Shown here piece after piece: positions 6,765 to 12,015 of a stretch of DNA of 12,693 bases. The stretch is taken from NCBI GenBank assembly GCA_035640715.1, contig DASQVO010000021.1:1-12693 (forward strand), in the 5' to 3' direction. Below the pieces are notes generated by a model. It saw only the letters and a list, made by a program, of their open reading frames with translations, was not told the DNA's origin and did not search any database. This DNA is from DASQVO01 sp035640715. Its GTDB lineage: Bacteria; Actinomycetota; Actinomycetes; Streptosporangiales; Streptosporangiaceae. The position numbers and the translations under genes are program-made. Numbering within the stretch: the stretch's first letter is position 1; the number at the start of each line of letters is the position of its first letter.

Positions 6765-6810
6765 GGCAGTCAGGGGCCGGGCGTGCTGACCCTCGGTCAT
6801 CATGACTGCC
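6765..6810 (-). promoter_or_regulatory. Structured leader / operator-like inverted repeats upstream of cynS
   Basis: A perfect 8-bp inverted repeat, GGCAGTCA (6765-6772) and TGACTGCC (6803-6810), encloses a second perfect one, TGACC (6787-6791) and GGTCA (6795-6799), with a 3-base loop. In the cynS transcript this would give a nested hairpin ending 7 bases before the AGGAGG ribosome site. As DNA, it puts four GTCA/TGAC half-sites in alternating orientation within about 40 bp. Either a regulator-binding region or a cis-acting RNA leader is possible; no promoter hexamers near it were convincing. Confidence 0.4.
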
Positions 6811-6938
6811 ATAGTTGTTACTTTGGTAGCAGAGTCTGTCGATAACTTATGAGAAGAGGGTCCTTCATCGGAAGGCTCGGCGGCTGGCGGCGGATGGTGT
6901 CCCTGCGGATGCCGGCGTGGAGCAACGCACTCGGCGGG

Positions 6939-6953
6939 CCGGCGCCGCGCCGG
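6939..6953 (-). terminator. GC-rich hairpin just after the DUF429 gene
   Basis: Six bases after the DUF429 stop codon (minus strand), a perfect palindromic stem with CCGGCG and CGCCGG arms and a 3-base loop appears, with no U-tract. U-less GC hairpins are common at actinomycete gene ends. Placement right after the stop favours a terminator, but GC-rich palindromes are frequent here. Confidence 0.35.
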
Positions 6954-6959
6954 AGCCTT

Positions 6960-7628
6960 TTAGTAGCGGATGGCGATCTCGTAACCGCGGTCGTCTCGCT
7001 GTGGCGGGTCGGGGAGGATGCGCGCCTGGCCGGCCGCGATGCGCCGCGCGGTCCACGCGGCGGCGGCCGCGTCCAGGATGTCAATGGCGACCCGCCGCCA
7101 GGTGTCATCGCATGGGATCACGATCCCGGCGTCCGCGAGGATGCCGCGACGTTCCGCGTGGCCGGCGGCACCATGCTTGCCGGACCGCAGCGCGCCGTCG
7201 GCCATCGCCTGGAACGACAGCTCGGGATGGACTTCGTGCAGCCGGGCCCGGCAATGCCGGCGGTATTCGTCGGCCTCGAGCAGCTTCCGCCGCAGGCCCC
7301 ACGCCTGCGCACTGAGCCCGTGACCCGTCAGGCTGCGGCAGCGCTCGTTGGCGGCCGCGTAGCTCAGCTCCTGCCAGACCGGGCGCGGCGGGATCGCGAA
7401 AACCGAGCTCCGCCGCGGGCCGAGAAGCCCCCGCGCCTCCCGGTCGGCCGCGCGCCAGCCCTCGGCCAGCAGGCCCAGCGGCATGTCGACCGCGACGACC
7501 TGGCCGTCCGCGGCGTCGCGCAGCAGCGCGGCAAGAGAGGATGCCAGCCGCACGCCAGCGAACCGGCCGCCGTCAAGGTCGACAGCGACCCAGCCGTTCC
7601 GGCAGCCGTCGACGCCCGTCACCCGCAT
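6960..7628 (-). CDS. DUF429 family protein (predicted RNase H-fold nuclease)
   Basis: A 222-residue DUF429 protein. It opens with MRVTGVDGCRNGWV, in which D7 ends the first strand, followed by VAVDMPLGL (D48), RRSSVFAIPPR, GLSAQAW, EVHPELSF and DILDAAAAAWTA, all standard blocks of the family in the expected order. The family is predicted to have an RNase H-like fold with acidic active-site residues; no substrate is established. An upstream in-frame GTG at 7685 would add 19 residues, but the ATG at 7628 gives the family's typical N-terminus. The gene lies 60 bp after the stop of the epimerase gene on the same strand and is probably co-transcribed with it, without any obvious functional tie. 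A GC hairpin follows the stop. Confidence 0.85.
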   Translation of the reverse strand: MRVTGVDGCRNGWVAVDLDGGRFAGVRLASSLAALLRDAADGQVVAVDMPLGLLAEGWRAADREARGLLGPRRSSVFAIPPRPVWQELSYAAANERCRSLTGHGLSAQAWGLRRKLLEADEYRRHCRARLHEVHPELSFQAMADGALRSGKHGAAGHAERRGILADAGIVIPCDDTWRRVAIDILDAAAAAWTARRIAAGQARILPDPPQRDDRGYEIAIRY

Positions 7629-7688
7629 GACACGGAACCTACCCGGATCTGCTGGCTGGCCTTCCGCGCCGGGGCGGCGGGACACGGC

Positions 7689-8627
7689 TCAGGGAGCACC
7701 CTGGACCGGTGCGCCTTCCCCGATCCAGCGGTACACGTTTGGCACGCCGTCCGCCAGCGCGGTAAGCGGCCGCCAGCCCAGGTCGGCCGCTGCCAGTCCC
7801 GGTGCCACTGCGCTATGCGGCAGCTCACCGGGTACCGCGGCGGCGAACTCGGGGGTCACCGTCCGGCCGGCTATCTCGCCGATGACGGCGACCAGGTCCA
7901 GCACGCTGGTCGCGGTGCCGGTCCCGATGTTCCAGGTACCCGGGCGGTCGCTGCCGGCCGCGGCGACGAACGCCCTGGCCACGTCGCCGACGTAGACAAA
8001 GTCGCGGGTCTGGGTGCCGTCTCCGTAGATGACCGGCGCCCTGCCCGCGAGCACGCTGCCGCAGAAGACGGCGATCACCCCGGCTTCGCCGGCCGGGTCC
8101 TGGCGCGGCCCGTACACGTTGGCGAGCCGCAGTACCGAGTGGCGGGTGCCGTGCAGCCGGTTGTACAGGCCGACGTAGTGCTCCCCGCACAGCTTGGCGA
8201 CGCCGTACGGCGACTCAGGCAGTGCCGGCGCGTCCTCGGGGGAGGGAATCGCCGCGTTGCGCCCGTAGAGGGCGCCCCCGGACGAGGCGAAGACCACGCG
8301 CGCCCTGGCGGCCCGGGCGGCCTCAAGCACGTTGACGGTGCCGATGACGTTGGCCCGGGCATCCTCCGCCGGGTCGGCCACCGAAGCCCGGACGCCGGTC
8401 TGGGCGGCCAGATGGCAGATCAGGTCCGGCCGGAACGCCTGCACCAGGGCGGCCAGCGACCAGGAATCCGTGACGCTCAGCTTGTGCAGGGTCGCCGAGG
8501 CGTCCAGCCGCCCGGCCTGCCCCTTGGAGAGGTCGTCGACCACGGCGACCTCATCGTCCCTGGCCAGGAAGGCATCGGTGACATGTGAGCCAATGAACCC
8601 GGCACCACCGGTTACGAGTACGCGCAA
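7689..8627 (-). CDS. NAD-dependent epimerase/dehydratase, UDP-glucose 4-epimerase-like
   Basis: A 312-residue extended short-chain dehydrogenase. The NAD-binding GxxGxxG is TGGAGFIGS (6-14) with acidic D31/D32 after strand 2. The catalytic set is SSG (115-117) and YGVAK (Y141, K145). HLAAQTGVRASVADP (72-86), NVYGPRQ (170-176) and the DGTQTRDFVYVGDVA region (203-217) are typical of GalE-like sugar-nucleotide 4-epimerases. It probably interconverts UDP-glucose/galactose or related sugars for cell-wall or exopolysaccharide use; the exact substrate is not determined. The start is TTG 8627 (RVLVTGGAG is the canonical N-terminus), with AAGGAA seven bases upstream. That ribosome site lies inside a 14-bp perfect palindrome. 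DUF429 follows 60 bp downstream; no glycosyltransferases are adjacent. Confidence 0.9.
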   Translation of the reverse strand: MRVLVTGGAGFIGSHVTDAFLARDDEVAVVDDLSKGQAGRLDASATLHKLSVTDSWSLAALVQAFRPDLICHLAAQTGVRASVADPAEDARANVIGTVNVLEAARAARARVVFASSGGALYGRNAAIPSPEDAPALPESPYGVAKLCGEHYVGLYNRLHGTRHSVLRLANVYGPRQDPAGEAGVIAVFCGSVLAGRAPVIYGDGTQTRDFVYVGDVARAFVAAAGSDRPGTWNIGTGTATSVLDLVAVIGEIAGRTVTPEFAAAVPGELPHSAVAPGLAAADLGWRPLTALADGVPNVYRWIGEGAPVQGAP

Positions 8628-8640
8628 AGGAACGTTCCTT
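8627..8640. promoter_or_regulatory. 14-bp perfect palindrome over the epimerase ribosome site
   Basis: AAGGAACGTTCCTT is exactly self-complementary, ends one base into the TTG start codon, and contains the AAGGAA ribosome site of the epimerase gene. It could be an operator for a dimeric repressor, or in RNA a small 5-bp hairpin that hides the ribosome site. Function is inferred from position only. Confidence 0.3.
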
Positions 8641-8799
8641 GTTCTGCGGACAGCAGCGGCCCCGCTCAGGACCGGACTGTCATGCGGGACAAGCGGCCGG
8701 CGGCGCCGGTACGCCGTGACAGCCGTTACCGTTCCCCGGGGAGGCCGGGACCATGCCGGCCAGTTTGCCGCAAGGAAGGCCTAACCGGCCGACGTTCCT

Positions 8800-8820
8800 G
8801 TGCCGCCCAGCAGGCGGCAC
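8800..8820 (-). terminator. Terminator-like hairpin after phosphoribulokinase
   Basis: Starting 14 bases after the phosphoribulokinase stop (minus strand), GTGCCGCC and GGCGGCAC form a perfect 8-bp stem with a 5-base loop. No U-tract follows, as is often the case in actinomycetes. This is the strongest short hairpin between the two minus-strand genes. The rest of the 207-bp gap (8628-8834) shows no gene. Confidence 0.5.
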
Positions 8821-8834
8821 CTCCCCGCGATCCG

Positions 8835-9779
8835 TCAGCGGGCCGCCTCGAGCATGTGGTACAGGAGCAGGAGCTGGGTGATCGCCAGCGGCTCGCTGCG
8901 CCGCCCGCCGTCCAGGGTTCCCAGCGACTCGGGCAGGCCGACGTCCTCGCTCAGGCTTGCCCAGATCGCCTTCTCAAGCACCCGGCTCTCTTCGCGCGGC
9001 GCGTACCCGTGGATGTGCAGGGCGTCGACAGGCCGCCCGTCCTCATCACGGGTCAGCTTCAGGTGCATCGGCTGGTCGCTTTCGGCGAGGATACCGTTCA
9101 GATTCGGGTGGCGTATGGTCGGCCGGAGCAGCAGCTCGGCGGACAGCGGCGTCCCGGGCGGGTCGTCGCGCTGGGCGACCGGAGCGAACCGGACCACGAT
9201 GTCCGCCTGCCGGCGCTGTGGCCGCACGAACGCCTCGGATTCGGGCTCCCGCCGTTCCAGCTCGGCGAGCACCTGACTGCGTGCGTAGCCGCGCTGCGTG
9301 GTGTCCCGCCGTATCTTCCACTCCCGCCTGATGTCCTCGGGCGGGTTGAGGTAGACGGTCACGTCGAAGCACGCGCACTCGAGCTTGGTGTGCAACGGGA
9401 GGAGCCCCTCGACGACGACGAACTCCTTCGGCGTCACGAGCTCGGGCCGGGTGAGCCTGCCGGTGTGGTGATCGTAGACAGGCTTGAGGATCGGGTGCCC
9501 CGTCGCCAGCAGCTGGAGATGCTGCTCGGTGATGTCGACGTAGTTGCAGTCCGGGTGCAGGGCGGTGAACGGCAAGCCCTTGCGTTCCTCGCGGTCAAAG
9601 CGGTGGTAGTCGTCCACGCACACCGCCGTGCTGCGTTCCGGGCCCAGTGCCTGCACCAGCCCGCGGGTGAGGGTGGTTTTCCCCGCGGCGCTGTCACCCG
9701 CGATCGCGATCATCACCGGGCGCTGAACCGCGGGCTGCCGGGCCTGCGTCCGGTGCATCCGCAGGAGCTTGTGAGTCAT
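8835..9779 (-). CDS. prk: Phosphoribulokinase
   Basis: A 314-residue kinase of the phosphoribulokinase/uridine kinase family. The P-loop is GDSAAGKT (28-35). By comparison with remembered Rhodobacter numbering, the PRK-specific residues are present: D56, H59 and R63 in DDYHRFDR (Asp42, His45, Arg49), Y102 and H104 in VYDHHTG, E124 in VEG, and K155, R158, D159 and R163 in KIRRDTTQRG (Lys165, Arg168, Asp169, Arg173). It should phosphorylate ribulose-5-phosphate to ribulose-1,5-bisphosphate with ATP in the cytosol. The start is ATG 9779, with AAGGAGG close upstream; a longer in-frame extension is discarded. DDYHxxDR and HTG resemble the plant/cyanobacterial type. It is divergent from the NarL/GAF-kinase operon across 142 bp. 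No RuBisCO or other Calvin-cycle gene is in view. Confidence 0.88.
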   Translation of the reverse strand: MTHKLLRMHRTQARQPAVQRPVMIAIAGDSAAGKTTLTRGLVQALGPERSTAVCVDDYHRFDREERKGLPFTALHPDCNYVDITEQHLQLLATGHPILKPVYDHHTGRLTRPELVTPKEFVVVEGLLPLHTKLECACFDVTVYLNPPEDIRREWKIRRDTTQRGYARSQVLAELERREPESEAFVRPQRRQADIVVRFAPVAQRDDPPGTPLSAELLLRPTIRHPNLNGILAESDQPMHLKLTRDEDGRPVDALHIHGYAPREESRVLEKAIWASLSEDVGLPESLGTLDGGRRSEPLAITQLLLLYHMLEAAR

Positions 9780-9857
9780 GTTCCTCCTTTCACAAGGGCG
9801 CCAGTGCCTCCGCCGCATGCCGTCTTTGCACGTTAAATCGCTTCCCGTCCTCTTCGC

Positions 9858-9875
9858 CTCCCCCGCGTGGGGGAG
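9858..9875. promoter_or_regulatory. Inverted repeat in the prk / response regulator divergent region
   Basis: A perfect 7-bp inverted repeat, CTCCCCC (9858-9864) and GGGGGAG (9869-9875), with a 4-bp centre. It lies in the 142-bp gap between the divergent phosphoribulokinase and response regulator starts, and a smaller GGGA-TT-TCCC repeat follows at 9882-9891. The place fits an operator controlling both directions, possibly bound by the adjacent NarL-type regulator. No consensus promoter was recognised. Confidence 0.35.
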
Positions 9876-9921
9876 CGGGAGGGGATTTCCCTGGCGCCCC
9901 TGCCGGCTTATCGTTCAGGTA

Positions 9922-10581
9922 ATGGACGCCCGCCCTCTGCGTGTCGTTCTCGTCGACGACCACGAGATGGTGCTCCAGGGACTGAAGGCGATGCTGGCCC
10001 GGTTCCTGGGGCGTATCCGCGTGGTCGGCGAGGCGGCCGACGCCGAGACGGCGGAGCAGGTGGTCGCCGCCCTCGACCCCGACGTGGTGTTGTGCGACGT
10101 CCGGCTCCGGGGCTCCAGCGGACTCGACCTGTGCAAGCGGCTGGTCGAGAAGGAACCTGACCGCCGCGTGGTGCTGCTCAGCGTCTACGATGACGAGCAG
10201 TACCTGTACCAGGCTCTGCGGGCCGGTGCGGTCGGCTACCTGCTCAAGCGGGTCAGCGGCGAGGAACTGGTCCGGCAGCTGGAACAGGTCAGCGCGGGGG
10301 AGACCGTGGTGGACCCGACGCTCGCGGGACGTGCGGCGACCTCCGCCGCCCGCCTGCAGAGCGGCGAGTTCTGGCCGGGCGCTCACCTCGGCCTCAGCCA
10401 CCGGGAGAGCGAGGTCCTCGCCCTGATGGTCGCTGGCCTGTCCAACCGGGCGATCGCCGCCCGGCTGGTGGTGGGGGATGAGACCGTGAAGAGCCATGTC
10501 CGGGCCATTTACCGCAAGCTCAACGTCGGCGACCGGGCCGGCGCGGTCGCCGTCGCGCTGCGGGAGGGGATCTTCCGGTGA
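9922..10581 (+). CDS. NarL/FixJ-family response regulator
   Basis: A 219-residue two-domain regulator. The receiver domain (7-123) has the acidic pair D12/D13, phospho-acceptor D59 (VVLCDVRL), the switch Ser at 87 (LLSVYD) and K109 (YLLKR). The C-terminal LuxR-type HTH spans about 157-217 (LSHRESEVLALMVAGLSNRAIAARL...VGDETVKSHVRAIYRKL). On phosphorylation it should dimerise and bind inverted repeats at promoters. The start at ATG 9922 gives the usual family length and N-terminus; its AGGT ribosome site is only a few bases away, and upstream in-frame ATGs lie in the intergenic region. Its stop overlaps the GTG of the histidine kinase gene by 4 bp, so the pair is translationally coupled. It lies head to head with phosphoribulokinase, a candidate target. 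Confidence 0.94.
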   Translation: MDARPLRVVLVDDHEMVLQGLKAMLARFLGRIRVVGEAADAETAEQVVAALDPDVVLCDVRLRGSSGLDLCKRLVEKEPDRRVVLLSVYDDEQYLYQALRAGAVGYLLKRVSGEELVRQLEQVSAGETVVDPTLAGRAATSAARLQSGEFWPGAHLGLSHRESEVLALMVAGLSNRAIAARLVVGDETVKSHVRAIYRKLNVGDRAGAVAVALREGIFR

Positions 10582-11798
10582 GCCAGCCGCCGTCGCGGCT
10601 CGGGCTCGGGCTGGCCGACCCCGAGCGGGAGAATGCCCTGCTCGTCGGCATCATCGAGGCCATTTCCGCCGGCCCGCAACTGGGCCCGCTCGCCTCCAAG
10701 GTCGCGCGGCTCATCGTCGAGGCGACGGCCACCGATGTGTGCTTCGTGCACATGCTGGATGACAGCGGCGGCTCGCTCACGCTGACCGGCGCGACCCCGC
10801 CGTTCGACTCATCGGTCGGCCGGATCCGGCTGCCACTCGGCGAAGGAATCAGCGGCTGGGTAGCCAGCCACCGCAAGCCGGCTGTCATCACCGAGGACAA
10901 GGAAGCCGACCCCCGCTACCGTTACTTTCCCGAGCTGGGCGGCCACGACTACACATCGATGGCCTCGGTCCCGATGGCCACCCGGCCCGGCGGCCTGGTG
11001 GGTGTGCTCAACGTGCACACGCGCGAGCGGCGCGTGTTCAGCGAGCGTGACGTCCGGCTGCTCACCTCGATCGGCAGTCTCGTCGCCGGAGCCATGCACC
11101 AGGCCCGCCTGCACCGCCAGCTAGCGGCCAGGGAACGCGCGGCGGAGCGATTCGCCGAGCAGGTGATCGCCGCTCAGGAAGCCGAACGGGGCAGGCTGGC
11201 GCGTGACATCCACGACGGGATCATGCAGCGGCTGGTGAGCGTCACCTACCATCTCGACGCCGCGGCCGAGGCCGTGTCGGCGGCCTCCCCGTTCGGTGCG
11301 GAGCAGCTTGCGCTCGCCCGTGGCCTCGCCGACCTGACCCTGGACGAAGGGCGCGCGGCGATCGCCGGCCTGCGCCCGCCGGTCCTCGACGACCTGGGCC
11401 TCGCGGACGGGCTCGCCAGCCTCGCCCGTTCCATCGCCCAGCTCGAGGTGCGGGTGGACGTGGCGGACTGCCGCCTGTCCAAGCATGCGGAGATAGCCCT
11501 CTACCGGATTGCGCAGGAATCCCTGCAGAACATCGTCAAGCACGCGAAGGCGACCAGGGCGCACATCCAATTGCACTGCGACGCCGAGCATGCGGTGCTG
11601 CGGGTCACCGACAATGGCTGCGGCTTCTCCTTCGCCGCCGGTGTTGTCGCCGGCGGCGGGGACCGGCCGGGCGAAGACTCCTACGGCCTGCGCAACATGG
11701 CCGAGCGCGCCGAGCTGATGGGCGGCCGCCTGGAGGTGACGTCGCGCCCGGGCGTGGGCACCACGGTGACCGCCATCATCCCGGCCTGCCCTGCCTAG
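10578..11798 (+). CDS. GAF-domain sensor histidine kinase, NarX/DevS-type (HisKA_3)
   Basis: A 406-residue soluble sensor kinase. A single GAF domain covers about 22-175 (LPLGEGISGWVA at 85-96, SVPM and VGVLNVHT are typical GAF blocks). The dimerisation/phosphotransfer helix has ERGRLARDIHDGIMQRL with H212 as phospho-acceptor. The ATPase domain shows the N-box ESLQNIVKHAKA (314-325), DNGCGF (345-350), GLRNMAERA (370-378) and GTT (394-396). No membrane segment is seen, so it senses a cytoplasmic signal such as a ligand, redox state or gas; no specific haem or flavin ligand can be assigned. A coiled segment (176-208) links sensor and kinase. It starts at the GTG overlapping the regulator's stop and should phosphorylate D59 of that protein. 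A terminator-like hairpin follows. Confidence 0.94.
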   Translation: MSQPPSRLGLGLADPERENALLVGIIEAISAGPQLGPLASKVARLIVEATATDVCFVHMLDDSGGSLTLTGATPPFDSSVGRIRLPLGEGISGWVASHRKPAVITEDKEADPRYRYFPELGGHDYTSMASVPMATRPGGLVGVLNVHTRERRVFSERDVRLLTSIGSLVAGAMHQARLHRQLAARERAAERFAEQVIAAQEAERGRLARDIHDGIMQRLVSVTYHLDAAAEAVSAASPFGAEQLALARGLADLTLDEGRAAIAGLRPPVLDDLGLADGLASLARSIAQLEVRVDVADCRLSKHAEIALYRIAQESLQNIVKHAKATRAHIQLHCDAEHAVLRVTDNGCGFSFAAGVVAGGGDRPGEDSYGLRNMAERAELMGGRLEVTSRPGVGTTVTAIIPACPA

Positions 11799-11823
11799 GT
11801 TGTACTTCCAGGTCTTGTGATCG

Positions 11824-11862
11824 GGTTCCGGCCGTACAGCCAGGGCTGGCAATACGGCAACC
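11824..11862 (+). terminator. Terminator-like hairpin after the two-component operon
   Basis: Twenty-five bases after the kinase stop, GGTT (11824-11827), GCCGTA (11831-11836) and GCCAG (11839-11843) pair in order with CTGGC (11846-11850), TACGGC (11853-11858) and AACC (11859-11862). This makes a long, slightly bulged stem with a tiny loop. No T-tract follows. It is probably the transcription end of the regulator-kinase operon. Confidence 0.5.
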
Positions 11863-11959
11863 AGCTTCCGCGGGGCTCCCGCCAGCAGGCCGCGCCCGGC
11901 ATGTGTGAATGTCCATCACGCGCTCGCGTTTGAGACATAATTGGTATTCCATGGCGCTT

Positions 11960-11992
11960 CCTTAAATTAATTTCTTGTGGTATGATTTAAGG
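11960..11992. promoter_or_regulatory. 8-bp inverted repeat overlapping the putative promoter
   Basis: CCTTAAAT (11960-11967) and ATTTAAGG (11985-11992) are perfect inverted repeats separated by 17 bp. The right arm overlaps the last two bases of the TATGAT hexamer at 11981-11986, a geometry expected of a repressor operator. No regulator gene is visible nearby. Confidence 0.4.
11978..11986 (+). promoter_or_regulatory. Extended -10 promoter element for the hydrolase gene
   Basis: TGG followed by TATGAT fits an extended -10 (TGn + TATAAT-like) element, five of six bases matching consensus. No good -35 is seen at 17 bp (TTCCTT), as is normal for extended -10 promoters. Transcription would begin near 11993, about 23 bases before the proposed GTG start. 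Confidence 0.4.
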
Positions 11993-12015
11993 GCTTTGCT
12001 GATAGTGTCCGCCGT

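Larger units (their letters stand above)
11931..12000. other. AT-rich patch upstream of the dienelactone hydrolase gene
   Basis: By hand count 25 of 70 bases are G or C, far below the surrounding DNA. It holds a 10-bp palindrome AAATTAATTT (11964-11973), a larger inverted repeat and an extended -10-like hexamer. The rest of the 217-bp gap (11799-12015) holds the preceding terminator and nothing else recognised. Confidence 0.6.

Noticed and set aside
6810..6850. Imperfect inverted repeat (CATAGTTGTTA / TAACTTATG) upstream of the cyanase leader
   Set aside because: The arms need gaps and mismatches to align, so it is not strong enough to list as a site; it may still hold the AT-rich cynS promoter.
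6849..8588. A 579-codon open frame on the + strand
   Set aside because: It is antisense to the DUF429 and epimerase genes, both of which carry clear family motifs; the + translation is rich in Arg/Gly/Pro with no recognisable domain, as expected of an antisense frame in GC-rich DNA.
8697..8709. Palindrome CCGGCG-G-CGCCGG between prk and the epimerase
   Set aside because: It consists only of CCGG/CGCC units that recur by chance in GC-rich DNA, and it is not positioned at a start or stop.
8632..8799. Direct repeat of ACGTTCCT at 8632 and 8792
   Set aside because: An 8-base repeat 160 bp apart with no shared context; probably chance.
8682..9836. A 384-codon + strand frame opposite phosphoribulokinase
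   Set aside because: It is the antisense shadow of a kinase with P-loop and PRK active-site residues.
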